A DNA stretch of 33,543 nucleotides, taken from the NCBI GenBank assembly GCA_947627345.1, contig CANQVS010000021.1, positions 1-33,543 of the forward strand. The letters run 5' to 3'. This DNA is from an uncultured Clostridia bacterium. Lineage in GTDB: Bacteria > Bacillota > Clostridia > Oscillospirales > Acutalibacteraceae. Under the pieces are notes generated by a model. It was given only the letters and a program-made list of their open reading frames with translations. It was not told the DNA's origin and ran no database searches. This document shows, one piece after another, positions 16,685-24,867 of this stretch. How positions within the stretch are numbered: position 1 is the stretch's first letter; each line of letters starts with the position of its first letter. A program made the translations under genes and the position numbers.

Positions 16685-16745
16685 ATTTTACCTCTATGTA
16701 TTTTTGTTTTAAAATAATATTGATAATCTTGCTGTTTTATGTAAA

Positions 16746-17594
16746 TTAAATAACAGCGGTTTTATGTCTTGCGGCGTGACAGCATATGTTAACCGCGACG
16801 GGCATTCCTGCAATATGCGTAGGGCTTACTTCAATGTTTACGCCGAGCGCTGTTGTCTTCCCACCCAAGCCTGCGGGACCAAAACCCATTTTGTTTATTT
16901 TTTCTAAAAGCTCTCTTTCCATTTCAGCGTAGCGCGGGTCGGGATTTTCCGTATCAATACTTCTGAACGTCGCCTTTTTCGCAAGCTGTGCCGAGCGTTC
17001 AAATGTACCGCCGATTCCCACTCCGACAACAATCGGGGGACAGGGATTCGGACCTGCGTTTTTAACCGTTTCAAGAATAAAATTCTTAACTCCCTCCGCT
17101 CCGTAGGACGGGGTGACCATTTTTACAGCCGACATATTCTCGCTTCCAAAGCCCTTTCCGCCTGCCGTGATTTTTATTTTATCGCCCGAAACAATTTTTG
17201 TGTGAATAATCGCGGGGGTGTTGTCCTTTGTGTTAATTCTGTCGAAAACAGGGTCAGAAACAACGCTCTTTCTCAAATATCCCTCGTCGTACGCTCTGCG
17301 CACGCCCTCCTCAACGGCGCTTTCAAAATCGCCGTCAATACACACCTTGTCGCCGTATTCAACAAAAAGCACTGCCATACCCGTGTCCTGACACATCGGG
17401 ATTTGTTCATTGGAGGCAATCTCATCGTTTTCAATAATCTGCGAGAGAACGCTTTTCGCCGTGTCGTTATCCTCTTTATCACGCGCGTTTTTAAGCGCAT
17501 TCATAATATCGTCGCCGATAAAATAATTGCAGTCCTTAAAAAGCCTTTTAACCGTTTCTGTTATCTCGCTTGACTTAATAACTCGTGTTTCCAT
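16746..17594 (-). CDS. fumA: Fumarate hydratase class I, alpha subunit
   Basis: 282 residues, N-terminal-type subunit. Cluster-ligand regions: Cys68 in [16 protein letters not shown], Cys near 188 in [16 protein letters not shown] and the Cys pair near 272 in [10 protein letters not shown]; also [16 protein letters not shown] and [11 protein letters not shown]. Together with the beta subunit it forms the oxygen-sensitive fumarase of anaerobes, part of the reductive TCA/succinate or malate pathway. AAGGGG lies just before the ATG, and a consensus promoter lies at 17629-17657. Confidence 0.92.
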   Translation of the reverse strand: METRVIKSSEITETVKRLFKDCNYFIGDDIMNALKNARDKEDNDTAKSVLSQIIENDEIASNEQIPMCQDTGMAVLFVEYGDKVCIDGDFESAVEEGVRRAYDEGYLRKSVVSDPVFDRINTKDNTPAIIHTKIVSGDKIKITAGGKGFGSENMSAVKMVTPSYGAEGVKNFILETVKNAGPNPCPPIVVGVGIGGTFERSAQLAKKATFRSIDTENPDPRYAEMERELLEKINKMGFGPAGLGGKTTALGVNIEVSPTHIAGMPVAVNICCHAARHKTAVI

Positions 17595-17628
17595 AGTAAC
17601 CCCTTAATTTTAAAATCTTTTGATAAGT

Positions 17629-17657
17629 ATTATAAAACAAAAAAGCGGTTAAATCAA
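17629..17657 (-). promoter_or_regulatory. Promoter of the fumarase operon
   Basis: On the minus strand TTGATT (17652-17657), 17 bases, TATAAT (17629-17634), 35 bases before the alpha-subunit start. Confidence 0.8.
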
Positions 17658-17665
17658 TTAATTAT

Positions 17666-17693
17666 TTGAAAAACACGTGGTTTATGGTATATT
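17666..17693 (+). promoter_or_regulatory. Probable promoter of the two-component operon
   Basis: TTGAAA (17666-17671), 16 bases, TATATT (17688-17693); about 95 bases of leader to the response-regulator start. Back to back with the fumarase promoter. Confidence 0.5.
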
Positions 17694-17787
17694 TATATCA
17701 TAAGAAATTTTGTTTTTCGACATACAGTTTTCACATTGTGATATTAAAATATTTTTATAATTGCAGGAAATTGCAGGAGGGATAAAA

Positions 17788-18465
17788 ATGAGCAGGCTTT
17801 TGGTAGTGGACGATGAGTTCAGAATACGACAGCTTATAAAAAAGTACGCGGAGTTTGAGGGGCATACCGTTGAGGAGGCGGTTGACGGAATGCAGGCGAT
17901 TGAAATCTGCAGAAAGAATAAGTACGACCTTATTATAATGGACGTAATGATGCCTGAGCTTGACGGCTTTTCCGCATGCAGGGAAATCAAAAAATTTTCA
18001 AACACTCCCGTTATTATGCTTTCCGCGCGGGGCGAGGAATATGATAAAATCCACGGCTTTGAACTCGGAAGTGACGACTATGTTGTAAAGCCGTTTTCTC
18101 CGAGGGAGCTGATGATGCGCATAAACGCGGTAATTAAGCGCTGTTCAAACAATTCGGAGCAGGCTGTAAAGGATATTTTTAAATATGAGGGGCTTACGGT
18201 TGATTTTTCCGCAAGAATTGTCACAATCGACGGTGAACGTGTGCAGATGACGCCCAAGGAATACGAGTTGTTTTTCTATATGGTTAAGAACAAGGGGCTT
18301 GCACTTACGAGAGAAAAACTTATTTCAGAGGTGTGGGGATATGACTTTTTCGGTGACGAGAGAACCTTGGATACTCATATAAAGCTTTTAAGAAAATCGC
18401 TCGGTCCGTACAGCAAATGTATCGTCACACTTCGAGGGGTAGGGTATCGTTTTGAAACAAACTAA
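17788..18465 (+). CDS. OmpR/PhoB-family response regulator
   Basis: 225 residues from the ATG at 17788; AGGAGG at 17775-17780 is 7 bases upstream, ruling out the TTG frame start further up. Receiver domain 1-118: acidic pair Asp8-Asp9, phospho-acceptor Asp52 in DLIIMDVMMPELDGF, Ser in VIMLSARG, Lys in DDYVVKPF. Winged helix 130-225 with RVQMTPKEYELFFYMVKN, EVWGYDFFGDERTLDTHIKLLRK and the terminal GVGYRFE. Its gene overlaps the kinase start by 14 bases, so the two are translated together. Targets cannot be read from the sequence. Confidence 0.93.
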   Translation: MSRLLVVDDEFRIRQLIKKYAEFEGHTVEEAVDGMQAIEICRKNKYDLIIMDVMMPELDGFSACREIKKFSNTPVIMLSARGEEYDKIHGFELGSDDYVVKPFSPRELMMRINAVIKRCSNNSEQAVKDIFKYEGLTVDFSARIVTIDGERVQMTPKEYELFFYMVKNKGLALTREKLISEVWGYDFFGDERTLDTHIKLLRKSLGPYSKCIVTLRGVGYRFETN

Positions 18466-19966
18466 AATTTCACGGTGGAAAAGCCTTCCGCTAAGGTACA
18501 AGCTTAGTATTTATTTTATAGCTTTTTCAGTCACTATGCTTGTGTTTTTATGGATTTTTCAGATTGCCTTTCTCGAAACCTGCTACAAGCTTATCCGCCA
18601 GTCGCAGGTGAAAAGCTATGCATCCGAGATTACAAGAAGTATAGAGAGCGGGGACGACACGGCAACAAAAATTTTTAACATATCCCGCGAAAACGAAATG
18701 AGCGTTTATGTTTATAACTCCACGGACGCGATTATGACAAAGGAATATGACAGCGAGTACAACAACCCTTCGGGACTTCGCGATATAAATATGCACGTTG
18801 TGTATTCGTACTATCGGCTTGCGCGCGAGGCGGGGGGGAAATATATTTCCACATCGTCCGCTGAAGAAAACGGAGTAAGTTTTTCGTTTGAGGGAGCAGA
18901 TGCGTCCGCCGATGAATTTGCGGGAGTACCGGGGTGGAGAATCAGAGGACACAGTGGAAACCGCGTTGAAAATCTTGTATACGCTCAAATTTTAAAGCTT
19001 AACGAAGCCGAAGAATGTTTTGTGCTTATTACAGCGATGATTACTCCCGTTGATTCGGTTGTAAATACAATCAGAATACAGCTTACTGTCGTGAGCATAG
19101 TTTTTATAGTTTTTGCGATTATACTCGCCTTTATAGTATCAAAAAGGCTCTCGCGTCCGCTTGTTGAAATTAATACAACAATCAAAAAGCTTGCACGCGG
19201 AAACTACGGCGTTGAGTTTGACAGCACGGGTTATCTCGAAGTAAACGAGCTTAGCGACACGCTTAACATAACCCGAAGAGAGCTTCAGAAAACGGACAAT
19301 CTGAGGCAGGAGCTTATCGCGAATATTTCCCACGACCTGCGCACTCCGCTCACAATGATTACGGGCTACGGCGAGGTTATGCGTGATTTGCCCGGCGAGA
19401 ACACGCCCGAAAATGTTCAGGTGATTATAGACGAGGCAAACAGGCTCTCATCGCTTGTAAACGATATGCTCGACCTCTCAAAACTCCAGTCGGGAGCTAT
19501 TGAAATTGACAGAGAGCAGTTTAGCCTTACTGACGAGATTAACGAAATTTTCAAACGTTACACAAAGCTCAGAGAACAAGAGGGCTATAACATAAGCTTT
19601 AAATACGACAGAAACGCGTATGTATATGCCGACAAAGTGAAATTAGGGCAGGTTATATATAACTTTATCAACAACGCGATTAATCACTGCGGTGACGATA
19701 AGATTGTAATTGTAACCCAAAAGGTCAGCAACAAGCGCGTTAGGATTGAAGTAACCGACCACGGAAACGGTATCCCCTCCGATAAACTCGAATATATCTG
19801 GGACAGATATTATAAGGTTGACAAGGAACACAAGCGGGGAGTTATCGGTACGGGTCTGGGGCTTTCAATTGTTAAAAATATTCTTGACCTGCACGGCGCG
19901 CGCTACGGAGTTAAGAGCAAGGTCGGTTTCGGCTCGACCTTCTGGTTTGAACTCAACGAACTTTGA
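18452..19966 (+). CDS. Membrane sensor histidine kinase (HAMP)
   Basis: 504 residues with TTG start, preceded by GAGGGG inside the regulator gene. TM1 17-41, an extracellular sensor region of about 160 residues (43-205), TM2 207-229, HAMP 230-282, HisKA with the phospho-accepting His294 in LIANISHDLRTPLTMITGYGE, then HATPase with N-box NFINNAINHC, G1 DHGNGIPSDK and G2 GTGLGLSIVKN. It phosphorylates the preceding regulator in response to an unknown external signal. The stop is followed after no gap by the right-hand repeat cluster. Confidence 0.93.
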   Translation: MKQTKISRWKSLPLRYKLSIYFIAFSVTMLVFLWIFQIAFLETCYKLIRQSQVKSYASEITRSIESGDDTATKIFNISRENEMSVYVYNSTDAIMTKEYDSEYNNPSGLRDINMHVVYSYYRLAREAGGKYISTSSAEENGVSFSFEGADASADEFAGVPGWRIRGHSGNRVENLVYAQILKLNEAEECFVLITAMITPVDSVVNTIRIQLTVVSIVFIVFAIILAFIVSKRLSRPLVEINTTIKKLARGNYGVEFDSTGYLEVNELSDTLNITRRELQKTDNLRQELIANISHDLRTPLTMITGYGEVMRDLPGENTPENVQVIIDEANRLSSLVNDMLDLSKLQSGAIEIDREQFSLTDEINEIFKRYTKLREQEGYNISFKYDRNAYVYADKVKLGQVIYNFINNAINHCGDDKIVIVTQKVSNKRVRIEVTDHGNGIPSDKLEYIWDRYYKVDKEHKRGVIGTGLGLSIVKNILDLHGARYGVKSKVGFGSTFWFELNEL

Positions 19967-20548
19967 TTTTTATATCTCCACGTCAAACAATTCAGCTCCT
20001 ATTTGACAATTTATATCCCCCAAACCTTTGTACCCCTATCTCACTTTGGATAGTTAGGACAGGTTCTGCGAAAAATCCCTATTAGACTTTTTCTCCAAAT
20101 CCAATTTGAAAAGAAATTAAGAGTTTACCCTTAAATTTTTATATATCCACGTTATACACTCCAGTCCCTCTTGGACAATTCATCTCCCCCAAACCTTTCT
20201 GCCTCTATCTCACTTTGGATAGTAAGGAAAGGTTCAGCTATAGACATTTTAGAAACTTTTCCTCTAAATTCAATTTGAATAATAATTAAACGTTTATCTT
20301 CAAAATTTAATTCTTAATTTTTATATCTCCTCGCCAGACATTGCAGTCCCTCTCTGACAATTCATCTCCCCCAAACGTTTCCGCCTCTGTCTTGTTTTTG
20401 ATAGGGAGGGTTCTGCGCAAAATTTAGTCAAACAATTCAGCTCCTATTTGACAATTTATATCCCCCAAATGTTTCTGCCTTTATCTTATTTTGGATAAGT
20501 CAGATACGTTTGGGGGATAGCTTTTTAAACTGGAGTTTAATTGTTTGA
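19967..20548 (-). repeat. Palindromic repeat cluster, right (4 copies)
   Basis: Four diverged copies at about 19967-20129, 20135-20316, 20318-20427 and 20428-20548. Each reads TTTTTATATCTCC, (GTC)AAACA.TTCAG(CT)CC, ATCCCCCAAAC, then CTATCTCACTTTGGATAG or a variant, then GGTTCTGCG. They begin directly after the kinase stop and fill the 589-bp gap to 20556; there is no gene in it. Orientation is inverted relative to the left cluster, but the same relative to transcription of the upstream gene. Confidence 0.85.
20428..20548. mobile_element. 121-bp MITE-like palindromic unit
   Basis: The ends are inverted repeats (TCAAACAATTCAGCTCC against the reverse of GGAGTTTAATTGTTTGA) and the CCCCCAAA / TTTGGGGG blocks inside pair as well, so the unit is an imperfect palindrome over its whole length with the TTATC...GATAA hairpin at the centre. 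It looks like the most complete form of the repeat family. No transposase nearby. Confidence 0.65.
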
Positions 20549-20555
20549 TTTAAAA

Positions 20556-20834
20556 TTATTTTAAATCCTGTAAATCCGCGTCGGGAATATCATTTTCAAG
20601 ATTATCCCTCGCGAGGTCGTTATCGAGTACAGCGTAAACCGATGGAATGGGCCTTTCCTTTTTATATGGCTTTGTGTGGTAGACCTTCTGGGGAGTGTAC
20701 TCGGTTCCCGCGATTATCGGGCGGGCTTTTTCCTTGGTGTGTTTCGCGTTTCCCTGAATTTCGGGTACGGGAGGGAGCTCATTTCTTTCCTGATTATGGG
20801 TTCTCTGCGGACGTTTCATTCCTTTTTTTGACAT
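20556..20834 (-). CDS. Small hydrophilic protein, unknown
   Basis: 92 residues, rich in K, R, P, N, E; no hydrophobic stretch, probably largely disordered. Features include MSKKGMKRPQRTH, PPVPEIQGNAKHTKEKARPIIAGT and KVYHTKPYKKERPIP. GAGGTG is 5 bases before the ATG. It is 90 bases downstream of the DUF421 gene on the same strand, so likely one operon. I have no firm family; the conserved-looking KARPIIAGT and VPEIQGNAK blocks suggest a real protein. Confidence 0.6.
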   Translation of the reverse strand: MSKKGMKRPQRTHNQERNELPPVPEIQGNAKHTKEKARPIIAGTEYTPQKVYHTKPYKKERPIPSVYAVLDNDLARDNLENDIPDADLQDLK

Positions 20835-20924
20835 ACAATCACCTCAATTTTATTTTGCTCATTTGCTTTATCGTAAATTCTTTGTTGAAACAGGAAAACA
20901 ATGGCATAACCTTTGTAATTGATT

Positions 20925-21602
20925 TTATTCGCCTTTATACAGGGTGAGTTTGTTGTTGCTGTCGCAAACTCCGAGAAAAACTTCCTTAGCGTTTTTATAG
21001 CCCTGCTTTTCAAGCTGTTTATTAAGCCATATTTTGTCAAGTCCCATTCGTTTTAAATTTTCGTCCAAAATTCTTCCGTCCATAATTACCTCCGTGCTTA
21101 TATATTCAGGCTCGGGTTTAAGGCATATATCCTCGGGATTGAGCGGACGCTTTGAGCTTGTCGGAAGAATTGTCAGCTCTCCGTTGCACTCAAAAACCGC
21201 GGTTTGAATGTCCTCAAGATTAAAATAGCCGTCCTTTCTGCACATAAGCATAAATTCGCTTAAATCAAGCTTTGCTTTTTTCATATTTTTTCTGTAGAGC
21301 TTTTGGTTGTTCATTATTATTGTCGGCGTTCCGTTGATAAATTTTCTCGTTTTTGGGAATTTGCTTGTAATTGTACTTAGAAAGATTGAAACCGCTCCGT
21401 AGACAATCATAGAAATTATCGGTTTCCACCACGGCTTTTCGAGCGTTGTGGCAATCTCGGCGGCGATTGAGCCGATTGTAATTCCCGTAATGTAGTCAAA
21501 AAAATTGAGCTGTGAAATCTGCTTGTGCCCGATAAATTTTGCTACAACAAATAACAGCGCCGCGGAAAAAAACGATGCGAGTATAACTTTTAAAATGTCC
21601 AT
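20925..21602 (-). CDS. DUF421 / YetF-like membrane protein
   Basis: 225 residues. Three N-terminal membrane helices at about 5-27, 35-54 and 60-80 (LASFFSAALLFVVAKFIG; NFFDYITGITIGSIAAEIA; IISMIVYGAVSIFLSTI), then a soluble domain with the family's NGTPTIIMNNQKLYRKNMKKAKLDLSEFM and VFECNGELTILPTSSKRPL blocks. DUF421 proteins (YetF, YdfS, YrbG types) are inner-membrane proteins linked in Bacilli to sporulation and germination; biochemical role uncertain. GGAGGC precedes the ATG. Divergent from the zur-znu operon. Confidence 0.85.
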   Translation of the reverse strand: MDILKVILASFFSAALLFVVAKFIGHKQISQLNFFDYITGITIGSIAAEIATTLEKPWWKPIISMIVYGAVSIFLSTITSKFPKTRKFINGTPTIIMNNQKLYRKNMKKAKLDLSEFMLMCRKDGYFNLEDIQTAVFECNGELTILPTSSKRPLNPEDICLKPEPEYISTEVIMDGRILDENLKRMGLDKIWLNKQLEKQGYKNAKEVFLGVCDSNNKLTLYKGE

Positions 21603-21683
21603 ATTCTGCCTCCGATAATATAGTATCCGCGGATAAAGCTTTATTAAACGGGGAAAAGACAGAAATTTTAAATATTATTTTGT

Positions 21684-21712
21684 TTGACTTTTAATTATGC
21701 GCGTGTTATACT
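21684..21712 (+). promoter_or_regulatory. Promoter of the zur-znu operon
   Basis: TTGACT (21684-21689), exactly 17 bases, TATACT (21707-21712). Confidence 0.85.
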
Positions 21713-21735
21713 AATTTGCGAAATATTCGCAAATT
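21713..21735 (+). promoter_or_regulatory. Fur-family operator palindrome
   Basis: Perfect 10-base arms AATTTGCGAA and TTCGCAAATT around a 3-base centre ATA, starting directly after the -10 and covering the probable +1. The 7-1-7 core TTGCGAAaTaTTCGCAA style fits a Fur/Zur/PerR-type site; the zinc-transporter genes downstream favour Zur autoregulation. Confidence 0.8.
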
Positions 21736-21749
21736 CGAGGGTGGCCGTA

Positions 21750-22169
21750 ATGTCAAAGTATATTACAAAACAGAGAAAAATTCTTACAGAATATCTTTCA
21801 AAACACGTTGACGAAAGCATTTCCGCTAACCAAATTGCGCTTGCGCTTGCTGATAAAATCAGCAAAAGCGCTGTGTACCGAAACCTTGCCGATATGGAAT
21901 CGGAGGGAAAAATCAGGCGCGCCTCAAACAGCAGTCAACGAGAGGCGGTCTATCGGTACCTTGACGATGAGAGGTGCAGGGAATGTCTGCATTTAAGCTG
22001 TAAAAAATGCGGGAAAACTTATCATATGCAGACCTCGGTTGCAAACTCGCTCATAACCAGCGTAGCGGAAAATGAAAATTTTTCGATTGACAAGGGCGAA
22101 ACCGTGCTTTACGGTGTGTGCGCGAAGTGTCAAAACAGCAGTAAATCCGAAAACGGCGGTCGTGAGTAA
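21750..22169 (+). CDS. zur: Fur-family regulator, probably Zur
   Basis: 139 residues from the ATG at 21750 (MSKYITKQRKILTEYLSKH); GAGGGTGG is just upstream. Winged-helix DNA-binding part (ISANQIALALADKISKSAVYRNLADMESEGKIRR) with the Fur-type recognition region, then CRECLHLSCKKCGKTYHM and a terminal CAKCQNS that give the two CxxC-like pairs of the structural zinc site. Heads an operon with znuA, znuC and znuB, so zinc-responsive repression is the best reading; Fur or PerR cannot be excluded from sequence alone. Confidence 0.85.
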   Translation: MSKYITKQRKILTEYLSKHVDESISANQIALALADKISKSAVYRNLADMESEGKIRRASNSSQREAVYRYLDDERCRECLHLSCKKCGKTYHMQTSVANSLITSVAENENFSIDKGETVLYGVCAKCQNSSKSENGGRE

Positions 22170-22217
22170 CGCTTGTAAAGATAAATTTTATTACAAGACT
22201 TTATTGAGGTTAAATAT

Positions 22218-23168
22218 ATGAAAAAAATCACGGCGTTTTGTATATCAATTTTGTTGTTAATCTGCGTTATGAGCGGATGCGCAAACGCGGAAAAGGGTAA
22301 TGACAACGGAAAAATAAATATAGTCGCCTCGATTTTTCCCGTCTACGATTGGGTAAGGGAAATTGCGGGAGACAGCGCGGAGGTTACAATGCTTATCGAC
22401 AACGGCGTCGACCCCCACAGCTTTCAGCCCTCAGCAGAGGATATTGTAAAAATTTCAAACTGCGATATGTTTATCTATATAGGTGGTGAGTCCGACGAGT
22501 GGATGGAGGACGCGCTTAAAGAGGCGGTAAACAAAAATATGACCGTTGTAAATCTTCTCGACGTTTTAAGCGATGACGTAAAACAGGAGGAAATTGTCGA
22601 GGGTATGCAGGGAGAAAAGAGCGGAGAAGCCGAAAACGACGAGCACGTCTGGCTGTCGCTTAAAAATGCCGAGCTTTTTTGCAGTTATATAAGCGGAAAA
22701 CTCGGTGAAATTAATGCGGAGCATAAAGACGAATACGCTTTAAATACAAAAAAGTATATCAAAAGGCTCAGCGCGGTTGACAGAGATTACAAAACCGCTG
22801 TTGAGAACGCGCGGATAAAGACGCTTGTTTTCGCGGACCGTTTTCCGTTTCGGTATATGTTTGACGACTACGGACTTTCCTACTACGCCGCGTTTCCGGG
22901 CTGTGAGGCTGACGCCGAGGCAAGCTTTGAAACAATTACTTTTCTCGCGAAAAAAATTGACGAGCTTAAATTAAACTCGATTTTTCAGATAGACGGCTCC
23001 AACGGTTCATTGCCTCGGACGGTCAAAAACTGCACAAGGTCGAAAAATCAGGAAATACTGACGTTAAACTCTATGCAGTCCGTAACATTAGAGCAGTCAG
23101 AGGATAAAACAACGTATCTTTCAGTTATGAAAAACAATCTTAAAATTTTAAAGCGCGCGCTAAAATAA
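22218..23168 (+). CDS. znuA: Zinc/manganese ABC transporter substrate-binding lipoprotein
   Basis: 316 residues. Lipoprotein signal with lipobox VMSGC (Cys21). Cluster A-I metal-binding protein: INIVASIFPVYDWVREIAGD, metal ligands His67 in DPHSFQPS and His143 in DEHVWLSLKN, then FADRFPFRYMFDDYGL where many ZnuA proteins carry the third His, and a C-terminal block around EADAEASFETI. The mobile His-rich loop is short and acidic here (GEKSGEAENDE). Delivers metal to ZnuB/ZnuC. GAGGT ribosome site. Confidence 0.88.
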   Translation: MKKITAFCISILLLICVMSGCANAEKGNDNGKINIVASIFPVYDWVREIAGDSAEVTMLIDNGVDPHSFQPSAEDIVKISNCDMFIYIGGESDEWMEDALKEAVNKNMTVVNLLDVLSDDVKQEEIVEGMQGEKSGEAENDEHVWLSLKNAELFCSYISGKLGEINAEHKDEYALNTKKYIKRLSAVDRDYKTAVENARIKTLVFADRFPFRYMFDDYGLSYYAAFPGCEADAEASFETITFLAKKIDELKLNSIFQIDGSNGSLPRTVKNCTRSKNQEILTLNSMQSVTLEQSEDKTTYLSVMKNNLKILKRALK

Positions 23169-23179
23169 GGAGAAACAAA

Positions 23180-23884
23180 ATGGCTCAACTTACCTGCAAA
23201 AACCTCTGCTTAGGCTATGACGGTTATGAGGTTATTCACAATTTGAATTTTGAGGTTAACAAGGGAGATTATCTTTGTATAGTCGGTGAAAACGGCTCGG
23301 GCAAAACTACGCTTATGAAAGCGATGCTCGGACTTATTACGCCTGTAAAGGGCAGGATTCTGACAGACGGCGGACTTAAACACGGCGGTATCGGCTATCT
23401 GCCCCAGCAGACGGCAGTACAGCGTGATTTTCCCGCGTCAGTCTGGGAGGTTACGCTGTCGGGCTGTCAGAGCCGTTGCGGACTCCGCCCGTTTTATAAT
23501 AAGGCTGAAAAACAACTTGCGGAAAAAAACCTTGAAAAAATGGGGCTTGAAAAGCTGAAAAAACGCTGTTACCGCGAGCTTTCGGGCGGACAACAGCAGA
23601 GAGTTCTTTTAGCGAGGGCGCTTTGCGCCACGCAGGATATTCTTTTACTCGACGAACCCGTGGCGGGACTTGACCCGAAGGTTACGGCGGATATGTATAA
23701 GCTCATAGAAGAGCTCAATAAAAAATGCGGCATTACAATTATTATGATTACTCACGATATACAAGCGGTAAAATATGCCGATAAAATTCTTCATATCGGG
23801 GATAAAAAATTTTTCGGCACAAAAAGCGAATATCTTCAAAGCGACATTTCCAAAGGCTTTGCGAAAGGAGAATACAATGGCTGA
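23180..23884 (+). CDS. znuC: Zinc ABC transporter ATP-binding protein
   Basis: 234 residues. Walker A GENGSGKTTL near 37-46, signature ELSGGQQQRVLLARALC, Walker B ILLLDEPVAGLDP, switch His in MITHDIQAV. Energises ZnuB. Follows znuA after 11 bases with AAGGAG; overlaps znuB by 8 bases. Confidence 0.93.
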   Translation: MAQLTCKNLCLGYDGYEVIHNLNFEVNKGDYLCIVGENGSGKTTLMKAMLGLITPVKGRILTDGGLKHGGIGYLPQQTAVQRDFPASVWEVTLSGCQSRCGLRPFYNKAEKQLAEKNLEKMGLEKLKKRCYRELSGGQQQRVLLARALCATQDILLLDEPVAGLDPKVTADMYKLIEELNKKCGITIIMITHDIQAVKYADKILHIGDKKFFGTKSEYLQSDISKGFAKGEYNG

Positions 23885-24728
23885 TATAATAGATAAGATT
23901 GTTTTGTATCTTCAGTATCCTTTCGTGCGGTACGCCGTGATTGTCGGTGTTTTAATCGCGCTTTGCTCCTCGCTTTTGGGCGTGACTCTCGTATTAAAGC
24001 GTTTTTCATTTATCGGCGACGGGCTTTCCCACGTCGCTTTCGGCGCGATTGCGATTACCTCGGTTTTAAAGCTTACCAACGATATGCCGTTCGTATTAGT
24101 TGTAACGGTAATTTGCGCCGTGCTTTTGCTCCGTACCGGGCAGAACACACGCATAAAGGGTGACGCGTCAATCGCTATGATTTCCGTTGGAGCGCTCGCC
24201 GTCGGCTACCTTATTATGAATATCTTTTCCACATCGAGTAACCTTTCGGGAGATGTGTGCTCAACCCTTTTCGGCTCGACCTCAATCCTTACTTTAACGT
24301 CTGACGAGGTTATAATGAGCGTGATTCTCTGCGCGGTTGTCGTGGCGGTATTCATTATGTTCTACAATAAAATTTTCAGCGTCACTTTCGATGAAAATTT
24401 CGCGCAGGCGACGGGAACACGCGCAAAGCTTTATAATCTTCTTATCGCCGTAATAATTGCCGTGATAATCGTGCTTGCGATGAACCTTGTCGGTTCGCTT
24501 TTAATATCGGCGCTCGTGATTTTCCCCGCGCTGTCGGCAATGAGGGTGTTTAAAAGCTTTAAGTCGGTTACAGTCTGCTCGGCTGTGCTTTCGGTATTTT
24601 GCGCGTTGCTCGGAATTTTAATTTCCGTAGTGTTCTCAACCCCTGTCGGTTCAACGATTGTAGCGGTTGATATTGTTGTGTTCGTTATTTTCTCTGTTGC
24701 GGGAAAACTTTCCGTCAAATTTATGTAA
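23877..24728 (+). CDS. znuB: Zinc ABC transporter permease
   Basis: 283 residues from the ATG at 23877 (MADIIDKIVLYL); AAAGGAG ends 6 bases upstream, inside znuC. ABC-3 family membrane protein with about eight hydrophobic segments; the coupling region FSFIGDGLSHVAFGAIAI and SLLISALVIFPALSAMRVFKSFK are typical. Forms the metal channel with ZnuA and ZnuC. Confidence 0.92.
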   Translation: MADIIDKIVLYLQYPFVRYAVIVGVLIALCSSLLGVTLVLKRFSFIGDGLSHVAFGAIAITSVLKLTNDMPFVLVVTVICAVLLLRTGQNTRIKGDASIAMISVGALAVGYLIMNIFSTSSNLSGDVCSTLFGSTSILTLTSDEVIMSVILCAVVVAVFIMFYNKIFSVTFDENFAQATGTRAKLYNLLIAVIIAVIIVLAMNLVGSLLISALVIFPALSAMRVFKSFKSVTVCSAVLSVFCALLGILISVVFSTPVGSTIVAVDIVVFVIFSVAGKLSVKFM

Positions 24729-24754
24729 TAAATTGTTAGCTTAATATTAAAGAG

Positions 24755-24790
24755 AATGAATGAAAGTTTTAATTTCAGTCATTTTTTAGT
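24755..24790 (+). terminator. Intrinsic terminator of the zur-znu operon
   Basis: AATGAaTGAAA, loop GTTTTAA, TTTCAgTCATT (24755-24783) followed by TTTT. Confidence 0.7.
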
Positions 24791-24806
24791 GAGCGGAGAA
24801 AAATTA

Positions 24807-24835
24807 TTGAAAATATCAGGTAGTTATGATAAGAT
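24807..24835 (+). promoter_or_regulatory. Promoter of the GNAT/Big_2 pair
   Basis: TTGAAA (24807-24812), 17 bases, TAAGAT (24830-24835), 32 bases before the GNAT start. Confidence 0.6.
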
Positions 24836-24867
24836 AACGTAAAATACATACGAAAAGGTTTAATAAT

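Noticed and set aside
19967..20548. CRISPR-like array
   Set aside because: Copies are over 100 bases long, diverged and lack regular unique spacers; there are no cas genes.
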